From NCBI GenBank assembly GCA_000934455.1, contig KN884435.1, positions 17,736 to 81,735 on the forward strand: a DNA stretch of 64,000 nt, in the 5' to 3' direction. Positions 1-10,941 of this stretch are shown piece after piece. A program made the position numbers and the translations under genes. The DNA comes from Apostichopus parvimensis (Eukaryota > Echinodermata > Holothuroidea > Aspidochirotida > Stichopodidae). Positions within the stretch are counted from its first letter, which is position 1; each line of letters starts with the position of its first letter. The notes under the pieces were generated by a model. The model saw only the letters and a list, made by a program, of their open reading frames with translations, did not search any database and was not told the origin of the DNA.

Positions 1-151
1 TCAGGCGTACGCAAATTGACAGGTTAAAAGTCCATCCATCCATCCATCCATACATCCACCCATCTATACATCTTATCTTACGACTTCATTCATCGTTCTC
101 CACCAACCCAGATTGTCTAATTACTGTCTACATATATTGCCTTTCTTGCAG
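1..151. repeat. Left edge: short tetranucleotide repeat and probable intron end upstream of SPR
   Basis: Bases about 31-64 are an imperfect (TCCA)n microsatellite. A pyrimidine-rich stretch then ends in TTGCAG at 146-151, which looks like a splice acceptor placed 24 bases before the SPR start codon. I infer that the left edge lies in an intron within the SPR 5' untranslated region. Confidence 0.5.
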
Positions 152-175
152 AATATCAACTGTTTAGAGACTGGC

Positions 176-1030
176 ATGGAAATGGCTGAAGAACAGAAGT
201 TCATCTTTAATGCACCTACTGTTGCATTCATCACAGGAGCAAGCAAAGGTATAGGAAGAGCCATCGCTGTGGAGTTTTCCAAAAGATTCACTGATAAATT
301 GCTATTGGTTTTGACAGGCAGATGTGAGAAAGATTTAAAGGAAACTGTCTCACTGATACAGGCTGAGCCTTCTTTTTCCTCTAAGAAGACAACATTTAAA
401 CTTGTGATTGGCAACCTTAGTGATGAGAGTGACTTTACAGGCCTTGTTGATGATTTCTTTAACATAGAAGATACTTCACCTTACCAGCAAGCCATACTCA
501 TCAATAATGCTGGGAGCGCAGGTGATGCCCAGTACATAAGAGATCTGACAAGTTCTGATGCCAAAAAAGTACAGGAGTATTTTTTCCTCAATGTCTCCTC
601 TCCACTTCTCTTAGCATCAAAATTTCTTTCAGTCTTTTCTAATTCAAAGTTAGTTTCAGACAAGAAGGGCCTACAGCATTTCATCATACAAATATCATCA
701 TTAGCAGCTGTAGTGCCAATCCCGAGCTGGAGTTTATACTGTACTGGAAAAGCCGCTCGGGACATGCTCCATAGGGTGATTGCTGCCGAGGAACCAGACG
801 CAAGGGTCCTCTGCTATGCCCCTGGGCCTGTAGACACTGCCATGTTACATCATATGAAAGATGAGTCTGTTGCACCTAAAGCAGTCAAAATTATGAGCGA
901 CAGTCATAAAGTCTCTGTCACACCTCAAAAAACTGCGTCGGTTCTTTGTGATGTATTGAAGGAGGACAAGTATGAGAGTGGAGCTCACATTGATATATTT
1001 GATGTCATTGGTCCTCCCAAAAGTGACTAA
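176..1030 (+). CDS. SPR: Sepiapterin reductase (short-chain dehydrogenase/reductase family)
   Basis: Sepiapterin reductase carries out the last NADPH-dependent step(s) of tetrahydrobiopterin synthesis in the cytosol. The 284-residue product shows the SDR cofactor motif TGASKGIG (residues 20-27), a Rossmann NNAG (110-113), the catalytic serine in QISSL (about 174-175) and the catalytic YxxxK in YCTGK (Tyr188, Lys192). Family-specific stretches are GKAARDML, YAPGPVDT and the C-terminal SGAHIDIFD, close to human SPR (261 aa). The reading frame is open from 113, but the likely splice acceptor at 150-151 makes ATG 176 (or 182, Met3) the better start. The entire coding region sits in one exon, whereas human SPR has three. 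No inactivating change is visible. Orthology is confident; the exact start is not. Confidence 0.93.
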   Translation: MEMAEEQKFIFNAPTVAFITGASKGIGRAIAVEFSKRFTDKLLLVLTGRCEKDLKETVSLIQAEPSFSSKKTTFKLVIGNLSDESDFTGLVDDFFNIEDTSPYQQAILINNAGSAGDAQYIRDLTSSDAKKVQEYFFLNVSSPLLLASKFLSVFSNSKLVSDKKGLQHFIIQISSLAAVVPIPSWSLYCTGKAARDMLHRVIAAEEPDARVLCYAPGPVDTAMLHHMKDESVAPKAVKIMSDSHKVSVTPQKTASVLCDVLKEDKYESGAHIDIFDVIGPPKSD

Positions 1031-2163
1031 AGTTTGTTATTTATCTTGAAATTGAGTTTGAAATGTTGCTATGTTAGTTGCTACTTTGGTCTTCCATCTA
1101 CTAAAGTATGTTAAATCATTGCTTTTTCAGTGCAACTATAATAGTAAAGACATACACACGATCAACAGCTTTATTAATGATGTATGTAAGGCTTGGGCAC
1201 ACTATGCTTTTAAGGAGCCCAATTCAGGCTTCCAACACAAGATTAATTGGAATAATTGTTATGTAAAAGTTAATAACTTAATTGTCTTTGTCTTGAGTTC
1301 TGATAGAATCTTAGTAATAAAGAATCATATCCTACAAGGTCTTTCTGTTCATTGTCATCTTTGGAAAGATACAGGTTTTTATTGTAGTGTCATTGTTCAG
1401 TAGATTAATCCGAGTACCAAGTATTTCCCAGTTCTAGAGGTTCTGTGTACCAATTTGTGTACCAATGATTTTGAGGATCAAGTACCAGCGTCTGAGTACA
1501 GCAGTTAAGCAACCGAGTACTGAGTACAAATACATTTCCATCCATGTACAATATTAGTACTTATGATTTATTAAATATACTAGAAACTTATAATTATAAC
1601 TGCTGTCTATGGCAGCTATAAAGTTCCATGAAGCTCACAAAATCTTTTCCTCAAAGATTGATATTAATCAGGAACATGTTCAAATAGCAAGATAATATCT
1701 TGTCCAAAAAATATGGAAATGTTCAAGTGTAGTCCGAAAAAAAAGAAAGTGGCAGACAAAATGTTAAAGATTGAAATTTTGGCATTTCTGTTGTGAAATT
1801 TCGACAAAGTCATGTATTTTACCCCCCCCCCCCTCTCTCATTTTACACAGTTGGAGGACTGGGGGACATTCCCCTCCGAGACCCCCTATGATAAATGTTC
1901 CTGCTTATGACTATCAGTTATGACTATCAACCCGTTTTTTTACCTGTACTTTGTTGGTAAACTTGTAGTGGTGCTTACTGCATGATATATATGAAATAAA
2001 AATGTGTTTCCCACATGAGCAGCACCTCTATATGTTGAAATTCTTCTATTACTATGAACTTGCGACCCCTAAAGCATAAAAATGAACCATAAATCCTAAG
2101 TGGTTGCAAACTTTCACCGTGTATCTCATGGCCAATTCACTGAGGAAACTGCAAAAATACGAA
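1031..2163. other. SPR 3' untranslated region and intergenic DNA
   Basis: No coding homology is seen. AATAAA occurs near 1995, about 960 bases past the SPR stop, and could be a poly(A) signal, but this is not proven. There is a C run near 1811-1822. The open frame at 1071-1403 shows no protein resemblance and is taken as chance. Confidence 0.4.
2153..2157 (-). terminator. Pol III T-run terminator of the tRNA-Arg gene
   Basis: Five A on the plus strand give TTTTT on the minus strand just past the tRNA 3' end, the usual Pol III stop signal. Confidence 0.7.
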
Positions 2164-2236
2164 CACCTCCGACGGGACTCGAACCCGCAATCCCCGGTTT
2201 AGGAGACCGATGCCTTATCCATTAGGCCACGGAGGC
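2164..2236 (-). tRNA. tRNA-Arg, anticodon CCT
   Basis: Read on the minus strand the sequence folds as a complete tRNA. The acceptor stem is GCCTCCG with CGGAGGT (first pair G-U, as in human tRNA-Arg-CCT). The D arm is GCCTAATGGATAAGGC, the anticodon loop is CTCCTAA (anticodon CCT, reading AGG), and the T loop TTCGAGT is flanked by GCGGG and CCCGT. The A and B boxes are intact and there is no intron. A five-T Pol III terminator follows seven bases downstream (plus-strand A run at 2153-2157). The gene lies between SPR and SNRNP27 and is transcribed opposite to both. Confidence 0.95.
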
Positions 2237-2967
2237 TGCGATGAAGAGAGGGAACCGTTAACAATATATAAACGTTAGCTGCATGAAAGTGGCACAATGG
2301 CTCAATTTTCGAAGGTTTCCTACAATATTACATGTTATTGGTACCAGAAGTAACGAATGGTCCAATTGTACGTAAGATCAAGTGTGCAGTAAGATTGCGT
2401 AGGACATTAGCTTCTTACTCCGCAGTCGGAGTGGTTGGGATCTCCTGGCTCCAGGGTGAATATTTGCAATTAATTGAATAACTTATCATCTTGAAAGAAG
2501 AGAAACAGAGTAAGATTTAATACCCTCCACGCTGCTCGATGCAATCACCGCCTAACTTAAGTTAGGCTAACAAGTAACATTAACATATGTGACTATGACT
2601 GAGTATTATTAACCAGCGTTTTAAAGTTTAGTTTCTGCGTTCAACTTCAAGTGTGGAAGATTGTTCATGGTCTTTCTCCAAATTTAACATTCATTCTTCA
2701 GAAGTAACCGTTTCTGAACTTTGACAGCCGATATAAAGTCATGGGGGAAAGGAAATACATTATTTTTGACATAGGCTATAATTATATTTTTAGTTAGGCC
2801 TAGGCTAGTTTCTCAGGGAAGTGCCAAATTGGGGATATAGCAAATGCTAATACTGGAAGTGAGGCAAGCTTGTGAGTTATAATATGCATCTTGTATCAAC
2901 TTATGTATCTGTCTGTCTTCCCTGTTTCTAGTGATCCGTTCTTGCAGGAAGTGGAACTGGCTATAAA
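2237..2967. other. Upstream region and 5' leader of SNRNP27
   Basis: This region holds no protein-coding resemblance. A pyrimidine-rich tract ending in TTGCAG at about 2942-2947, shortly before the SNRNP27 start codon, may be a splice acceptor for a 5'-UTR intron. No promoter motif could be fixed. Confidence 0.35.
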
Positions 2968-5900
2968 ATGACAAGAAGTAGATCTAGATCCCCTAGTAGA
3001 AGAGGTGAGTAATGGCTGTGGAGTTCAATGGTTGTCATTCATAAACTTGATTAACCCTATGTGGGCCTGTCCGTGCTATTTTCTATGCATGATGCCTTGA
3101 GTATTGTGTGGCATCTTTCCACGAGTTGCATCAATACATCTAATCTCTCGAACTAGAAGTTCACTTACTAAAGGAGTCTTCCCTAAATTAAAATGATCTG
3201 CTACGGTGGTCAATGTTTGCAGTATGAAAGTTTCTTTCTTCTCAAGAAAATGGATTGATGTTCTTGTCCTTCACATAACAGTTGTTTTTTTTTACCTTTA
3301 TATAATTCATATCATCAGTTAAGTTCCTTACAGTCTTGCACACAGAATTCAAGCCAAATAAACTTACATACATGCAACAAGCAACACACTAATTCCAATG
3401 TCCCGTGTTCCTTCTGAGGGTAACTTTTTCATTTCCTTTCTTTCATTTGAAGAGAGGAGGAGATCGACTTCCAGAGAAAGAGAACGTAGAAGAAGAGGTA
3501 AGTTACTTCATGTATAATTATCAGAAGCACACACATTGTACACTTGCTTTGAAGTTTGTGTTTAAAAGCATTTTGTGTGGAGAAAATCATCTGAGGAAGA
3601 TTTCTTTCCATTAGTTTTAATATCTAATTATGTATTCAAGTATTACGCTTTAGGAAAAAATACCCCCCCCCCCTTGCACACCCCACACATTTTGATAGCT
3701 TCCTACTCCACTGAACTAATTATTCTACTTATAAAAGCTGAGTATTTGAACAACCCCAAACTTCTGTATAACTATGCTAGTGAACATTTGAGCAGGTGGT
3801 TAAATTTTTTTTTTTTTTTTTTTTACAATGGACCAAATGTTGGGTGAAAAAGATAAATATGGAAGCAGATAACCTGCAAACATTTTGTTTAGAGCATACA
3901 AACTTTACTTCAAATGATAGATGAGATTATGATGAGAATCTAAGCATTTGGGTGTCTCAAGTAAGAAAGTAATTGTTAGTGCTTCAGAGAAATACACTTT
4001 CTGTAATCTAAAGGAAGATTGCAATGTTGGGCTTAATTTTTTTTTTTTTGCCATACTTTAGAACGTCCAAGAAGTCGTTCCAGATCACCAAAGAGGCGTC
4101 ATCGTTCAAGGTGAGGTTAAGTCAAATTTTGCATTATATTTATTAATGACACACTGAGCAAAGGAATACTAAACAGAGGAAATGTTAAAGAAGTAAAATG
4201 AGATTACAATAGAAGTAAAATTTATCCTATTCAGTTATATCATGTGCATTCACTGTTACGCAGTAGACAATTGTGTGAAGTGGTAACTCAAAATTAATTT
4301 CCACACTGTTTTAAGTGATCAAAAATGGAAGATTTATTAGCCAATTTTATTTTCTCTGTCATTTTCTTTAATTAAACCTCTAAGTATCTTCTTTTGTTTC
4401 AGGTCAAGATCACCAAGGAGAAGGAGGTTAGTGATATAATCTTGTTGATAATAGCTGCGCATCTACAGCAATATATGAAAGTGTGATGTCTTAATTTTTA
4501 ATTTACATTTATGGAACAAAGAACAATGGGTAGATGCTGCATAGTTCTTAACTACATCAGAGAAAGTGAATAAGACATAAGAGAATAATCAGGCAAACCA
4601 CAGAATATTAGTTGTCAATGGTTTGCAGTATTAACTATAAGTTCATGTTCTGTTGGACCATTATGCTGAAAGGTCACATTAAAAAATATTATCTCGAGAT
4701 GACTGAAAGTGTTTGTCTAGCAGTCCTGTCCTCCTAATTTAGGAATAACTATTTTATACAGTGTGAACCTCTACGCTTCGTTAAATACATATTTCGCTAA
4801 TAAAGTTATAATTGTAGAATTATGTTTTCTTCATCAGGTCAATATCTCCAAGAAGAAGAACCATATCAAGGTATGATTGCAGAAAGCAAGTTCCAATGGT
4901 TGTCCAAATTCTTTAGTTATACAAATAAATCCCATTATTAGAACTTTATATATTGTGAAGTTTTACCTCTATAAAAACTCACAGTTCTTTGTGACCATTT
5001 TGTTTTGTTAAATTGTTTATGCACGATTTTATCATTTAGATCACCCGAACCATCAGGAAGTGATAAAACTACAGATGCCCCTGTTACTGTGAAAGATGAT
5101 AGAAAGAAGATTGATGGTAAGATCAATTGTGAAATTAAAATAACCTCAAGAAACTAGTTTGCATTTCAGTTATAGATGTTATATAACCGAGCAAGCCATC
5201 CAACCAGTTTAGCAGGAAATTCTCGGTCCTCGCAGGATGCCACAACACAATACATCAATAAAAAAGTAATAAGAATATATAAAAGTATATTAGAGCAAAG
5301 CAAAGCGAGAAATGAATTGGAAACAGGTTATGGATACGGATCTTTCGCTACCACGAATGACCTAAACTACCCTACCTTTAGTAGAACCACCACGTTACAT
5401 AGAAGCACTTTCATTCAAAATTGATATGTTGGCATTAAGTGGTTCAACTTGTGTGAGATAAAAATTTAATAATTTTCAGGATTGAGTGGAAAATGTAAGC
5501 TAAAATAGTCAAACTGTAGAGAAATAAGTACAGGATTGAGCTGATATATCAATTTGAGACATACTGTTGGCATTTTCAAACCCTCAAAAAAAAGTCCAGA
5601 AAATATCAGGGTTATGGGGAAAAGTCAAAACTCTGAGGAAAGTGTCAAAAGTTTGAGGGAAAATGCTAAACTTTTGAAATTTTGAGATAAACACTCAAGA
5701 TTTTGTAATAGTTTACAGGTTACAATTTTCAGACAAAAGTTTAATTTTGGAGAAAAAAAAAAAAATTAAAGTATTGGAAATTTTGATATACACTGTTGAA
5801 TTTTCATATATAACTCAAAATGTGGACCCTTTGTATTCAAAATTTTGTGTTTTGATGTAATGGGGTTCAAGAAAAAAGTAAGTGAAAGAAATCAAAGTTT

Positions 5901-8271
5901 TGAGATCAGTCTATTATAAGATAAAAATTAGAAATTTCGGTAGAGTTACAGTTCGCAATTTTGAGGCAAAAGTCAAGTCTTGGAGAAAAAGAGTTACAAA
6001 TTATTGAAGAAAGTCGGAATTCCTTTTGATGTAGTCTAAACTTTGAGGGAACTAAGCTAACTTTGAGATAAAATAGTCGGTGTAGTTACAACTTGTAATT
6101 TTGTGGCAAATGTCAAGTTTTGGAGAAAAGAGTTACAAGTTATTGAAGAAAGTTGGAACTTTTTGAATGCAGTCTAAACTTTGAGGAAAGTAAGCTAACT
6201 TTTGAGATAAAAGTATCGAAATTTTGAGATAACATTTTCGATATCCCATCTGGGCCACATTATCACCAGTTATCTGCCGCCGCCCCCCCCCCCCCCCCAC
6301 ACGCTACACACAATTTGATAGCTTCCTACTCCACTGAGCTACTTTCCTCCTCCAATCCTGGAAAAGGATTGACACCACTGAGTTACATGATGTATTGTCA
6401 CAGGCTTTAGCTTATTAATATTCAGAGAAAGTAAAACAAACGGGATATATTATTACAATTATATGTTTCATTGAAAACGTTGTGCCTCACGCTTATCTAG
6501 GGACTGTAAACTTATTTTGAGAACAGATTAAGAGGAGTGTAGACCTAATTGATGAGAAGAGTTTATTTCATTGTTTTTGTCCCTTGCAGAGGAAACTTTA
6601 GAGACCATGTCGGAGGAAGACCAGGAAATGTACAAAATAATGGGATTTGTGAACTTTGACACAACAAAAGTAAGTGACTGTAACTGGTAATGAATACTTT
6701 AGTATGCAATGCATAGCCTCTAATGTTCTAAGGAGAACCCATCTTATTGGTCCATGATTTGTGCCATGAATCTGATTACAAGAAGTAAAAGGGCTATAAT
6801 GGAGGTTTCAATCTGTGGGGGGAGGGGGGGTGGACACAAAGACTTTGAGGGGCATTGGGACATGTATTTATGTATGTATGTATGTATATGTGATCTTCCC
6901 GCAAGCAGGAACTCACGAAAGAAGCCATGGAGGCTTTTAGACTCGCAAGCTGACCGAAGCCAATCTCTCGGCACACATCCATTTAACGTGTGACTTTCCA
7001 TGTTACATCCATGTTACATGTGACTTTCATGAGGTGAAATAAAGTTACCTCTGAAATACCTAACATAATGGATCTTCTGTGCATTTTGTACCACAAGTTC
7101 CAGGATTTGAATGTATTACAATATAAGGACACTCTTCAGTTAAATTCTTTGTCAGTAACAAGGCACTTTTTATTTATAGATTTAATTTTAAGGTATGAAT
7201 GTTTTCACAGAGTTTAATTACAGAAATGGGAAAAGCATTATTTTTGCCAAAAGTGGTTTTTCTTATCGATGCACTTTTGAGGTATTTCACCAAGCCCTTG
7301 TCCAAACTGGTCAAAAATCAAAAAAATTGAAGAAAGTGTAAAAACAAGCTGGATTGGTTTGCACTGTAATTGAGTTTTTTTATGATTTAGATCCAGTTCT
7401 CAGCTGCTTTTTTGTCCAGACACCTTTTCATACTGTGCAATAAATAAGTAAATATTGTGCATACTGGCATGCAAGCCATACTGTGCATACATACTGTCAT
7501 GTGCATTGTGCATGCAAGTCATAGTGTGCAATAAATAAATTAATAAGAGCAATAAATCTTCAGTATACGCCCCCCCCCCCCTCCCCTCCCGTCCTACACA
7601 CTCTGCATATGAACAGATGAGGAGAACACTACTTGTATTTGTTTTCAGGGAAAGAAAACAGCAGAGTCCACTAATGCTGATGCTGCTCAAATACTAGAGA
7701 AAAGAAAATATAGGTGAGTAGAAATTGGTCTTTAGCATTTACATTGAGGACTCATTGTATTCCTTTAGTTATCAAAGGTAAAGAATTCTGGATGTTAAGA
7801 TGGAACAAAGTTATAAATTCAAATGAAATTTATCATGTTTATCTACTTATAATTTTGTATGTACATGTTTAAGGTACTTCAGATATATCAGCTTTTTGTG
7901 TCTACTTGAAAGAGTTATTTAATGGTCTTCTTAATAAATCTCTCTTCCTCTCTAAGCATTTTACTATAAAGTAAGTTGGGAGAGAAGTAGGGAAGGAAAA
8001 TTCATGTCAGAATAATATTTTCAACAGTTTGGAAATTTTGAATCAATTTACCTAAATGTTATTTTTAAGTTTCCTCTTTTAAGTTCCTAATCAGATTTCC
8101 ATTGTTGATATACAAGGCCTTACTAATTGTTATACTATTCAGAATTCTCTTGTGTGCTTGTCTTTATATTTCAAAGATCCTTGTATTCAGCTTGCTTTTC
8201 TTCTGTCACCTTTCAGGCAGTACATGAATCGTCGAGGAGGCTTCAATCGTCCCTTAGATTTCATTGCGTGA
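2968..8271 (+). CDS. SNRNP27: U4/U6.U5 small nuclear ribonucleoprotein 27 kDa protein (nine coding exons)
   Basis: This is a spliceosomal tri-snRNP protein of the nucleus. Exons read by eye are 2968-3004, 3453-3497, 4062-4110, 4403-4426, 4838-4870, 5040-5116, 6590-6669, 7649-7713 and 8217-8271. All have GT-AG borders and the phases join without conflict to give 154 aa (human 155). Residues 1-66 form an arginine/serine-rich domain that starts MTRSRSRSP. A short acidic linker follows, then the conserved MSEEDQEMYKIMGFVNFDTTKGKK. The C-terminus [21 protein letters not shown] is identical to human over the last 17 or more residues. It includes the methionine matching position 141, where a mutation in C. 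elegans snrp-27 is known to change 5' splice-site choice. Exons 4 and 5 are 24- and 33-nt phase-2 microexons of similar sequence. Exon borders need transcript support, but the gene identity is firm. Confidence 0.95.
5480..6235 (+). repeat. Degenerate purine-rich tandem repeat in SNRNP27 intron 6
   Basis: Phrases such as 'AAAGTCAA', 'TTTTGAGATAAAA' and 'GTTACAA.TT..GAAGAAAGT' recur. Two well-preserved units, about 5935-6080 and 6080-6230, have a period near 145 bases. The plus strand is strongly A/G biased. No coding potential is seen. Confidence 0.7.
6850..7000 (-). mobile_element. Truncated SINE-like element, minus orientation, in SNRNP27 intron 7
   Basis: The reverse complement matches the 3' part of the element at about 61090-61350. 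Shared pieces are GCAAGCAGGAACT, GAAGAAGCC, CGCAAGCTGACC and a (TATG)n/(CATA)n tail. This copy lacks the tRNA-like head. Family name not assigned. Confidence 0.6.
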
Positions 8272-9020
8272 CGGCGTAATCCCTGCTCCTTGTTCACAAA
8301 GAGGACGGAAATAAACAATCTGATTGGTGTATCTGTGCATGTAAAGTTGGTTTTCCAATTTTCATATGTGGATGCAAAGATGTTCTTGGAGACTTCCGGC
8401 CATTTGGAGATTACTGATGCCATTCATACAGTCATGTAATATATCAGTCATACAGGACCAGAGTAGATCAAGTTGTTCAAAGAGAGCTGTGAAGATACAA
8501 GTAGCAACTGAACCTAGAACACAGCCATGATATTTGGTGAAATTGGATACAGATGTTAACTTTAAGTACTGTTAGTAATTATATTTGCATAATCTGTGAA
8601 GTAACCCTTGAAGGAGTCAAGGGTCATCTTTCAACCTGCAGTTTATGGTAACAATGCAGAAAGCTGAGTAACCTTTGCAATGGAATGGAATATGTGTCTG
8701 TGTTTGTATGTGACGGCTAGCTTGGTAGGTAGATGCCCCATGATGTGAAGATGACCAATTTTTTGTGGTTCCCATCTCATGAATATTAATGAGTGGGTGG
8801 GGCTTAATATAAAATTCTTAAAATGTCAGTATCTCTTCAACTGTATGTACAAGTAGTTCATACTTGGTATGGTGATGTAACTATATAGTAAGTTCATGTC
8901 CGTTGCAACAACATCTGTAACCTCATTAATATTCATTAGTGGGTGGGGCTTAATGGAAAGTTGATGAAAACAGCTTGTAAACATGATATCTCAACAAACA
9001 CAGGTTTCATCAATGTCTTT
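8272..9020. other. SNRNP27 3' region with a short tandem duplication
   Basis: After the stop codon the sequence runs into a two-copy repeat. A palindromic ATTAATATTCATTAG-like box followed by TGGGTGGGGCTTAAT occurs near 8773-8805 and again near 8921-8953, about 148 bases apart. The end of the block (GTAAACATGATATCTC near 8977) resembles the unit of the larger repeat at 10.2 kb. Confidence 0.5.
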
Positions 9021-9879
9021 CTCAATGTTTGCATCTATATTTATCATTATTTACTTTGTCATATTTTGGTCATGAAATGAACTACAAAACTTCTGTATGT
9101 TTCAGTGTGTCACAGTCATCAGTATCATTTTTCTTTCTAACCTTTCTTTTTTGGATCAACAATTTGAGATTTACCAAATGTAGTTCAATATCAAGAAAAT
9201 TGTGTCAATTTTATCATCCATGAATTCTGCTTATAGGTTAATTTGTCCTTCAATCACCTTAGTGTTGAATTGATAGCAAGAAGCACATTAGCTTTTGGTG
9301 TGTTTATTTCTACAAGTATTTTCTATAAGGTGAACTGTACATAAATTTCCTTAGAGGTGTTGGGGTTTAAGTTTAGTATTCTTTGAGTTTAATTGTCTTT
9401 TCTTGTTCTCAAACAATCATTTTTGTACTTTATGATGGTATCTTGTACTAAAGCTACATTTTCATTGTATTTGCCATAAACTATGTGGTAACCATACTTG
9501 AGTATGAATGTAATGGTATGATATTAGAATCCATGATTTGATTCCTTTGCCCATCAAAGTCACACTATGGACAATGACAAAAGGATTGAAGATTAATATG
9601 AAGCTTATTACATTAAACTGGTCGGAAACAAAGCTCTCTGTGTTGGATTCACTTGTTAATAATTTTCTTTGTAGTTTGTGGTCACCTATTACGCATTGTT
9701 GGATTGAGGGCTATCATTTACCTGTGCATATTGTAATGGCTCGTTCAGAATGAACCAAATGCATGATATATCAATAGGCAGCCTGTGGGCCAAATCTGGC
9801 CTGCAAAAACATTCAATCCAATTTGCAAAACAAACTGATCTACATTATTGCACTTAACAGAAATGCAGATCTTTATGCC

Positions 9880-10805
9880 TTGAGCACCCTACCAGCCGAG
9901 CCTGCACATTGCTCAATCTAGGTGTGGTGAGGGAACGAGCGGGCAAGGGAAGGAGCAGGCCCTTTTTGCATACTAAATACCAAGAAATTAAAGAGGGGGC
10001 GTCCTCCATTGCTGTAGGTCCAATGTTCACTACTGTATGTACACTGTGTGTATAAGATACACATATACGCACACAGTGTGTTTATACACAATTCGAATGG
10101 TCGCAATTCGAATTGAGGTGTCGTGCCTGGCAGAAATTTACGTCCTCAAAATGATTGCTCTGTACGTATGGGTGGGTGTATGTGTGTGCATGTGACGCCT
10201 TTGCTTGTAAACACGATATCCTGATGTAGGTACGCACAGCAAATCTCATATTTGGCATGTGGCTTCATCATATTTAGTACAAGAACCCTATTGTTTTTGG
10301 TGGAGGTCATATAGCATCAGCAGAGGTCAAAACATGTAAATCTAAAAAGTCCTTTATCTCCAGAACCCAAACATCAAGGGTGCTCATATTTGCCTGGTAG
10401 TTTAGTGTAATACTGTGTAAAATTTAAACACTATTCTGGAGGTCAAAGGTCAATTTTGGTCAGCAGAGGTCAAATCTTGGAAACCTTGTAAACATGATAT
10501 TTCAAGAAACAATACAACAGTACATCTCGTATGTAGCATACGGCTTCCTTGAATGGAGTGCAAGGTCCCTATTGTTTTTTACAAAGGTCACTAAGGGTCA
10601 GCAAAGTTGGAAGTTTGAATTAATGTGAAAACCTTTGTAATGTCTAGAACCTGAGCATGCACAGACTTCATATTAGCATGGTAGATTAGGGCAATATTGT
10701 ATAGCATTTAAACTCAGTTGTAGAGTAGCTAGGTCAAAGGTCATTTAATGTCAGAAGAAGTCAAATCTTGATAACCTTGTAAACACAGTATCTCCAGATT
10801 TCTTA
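9880..10805 (+). repeat. Dispersed repeat with internal degenerate units and DR1-type motifs, copy 1
   Basis: A block of about 0.9 kb is also found, shortened, at about 55790-56275. It starts with GAGCGGGCAAGGGA-type sequence. Diverged units then follow, marked by CTTGTAAACA.GATAT (near 10205, 10487 and 10777) and by CCCTATTG and GAACC..A.CAT boxes. AGGTCAAAGGTCA occurs exactly at 10440-10452 and 10731-10743. No open frame of note is present. The family was not identified. Confidence 0.7.
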
Positions 10806-10895
10806 TATACTTGGCTTGCCTAAATCTACTTCTGCAAGTACTCCATGTGCACTACAATACTGCGTATTTGCAGGCAACTGCAGTTCTAGTTTAAT

Positions 10896-10941
10896 ATGGG
10901 TTGTGGGGTCTGACGGTGCACTGTCATACCCCACAACCCAT
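10896..10941. repeat. 46-bp near-perfect palindrome
   Basis: The arms ATGGGTTGTGGGGT (10896-10909) and ACCCCACAACCCAT (10928-10941) are exact inverted copies. The symmetry continues inward through TGAC/GTCA to a GTGCAC centre, so 21 of 23 positions pair. It could form a hairpin or cruciform and is not linked to any gene here. Confidence 0.85.

Noticed and set aside
1071-1403. 110-residue open frame after SPR
   Set aside because: It lies in the SPR 3' region with AT-rich non-coding composition and no family match.
9773-9880. Possible further hAT fragment (TGTGGGCCAAATCTGGCCTGCA)
   Set aside because: Resembles a hAT end but no second terminus or target duplication was found.
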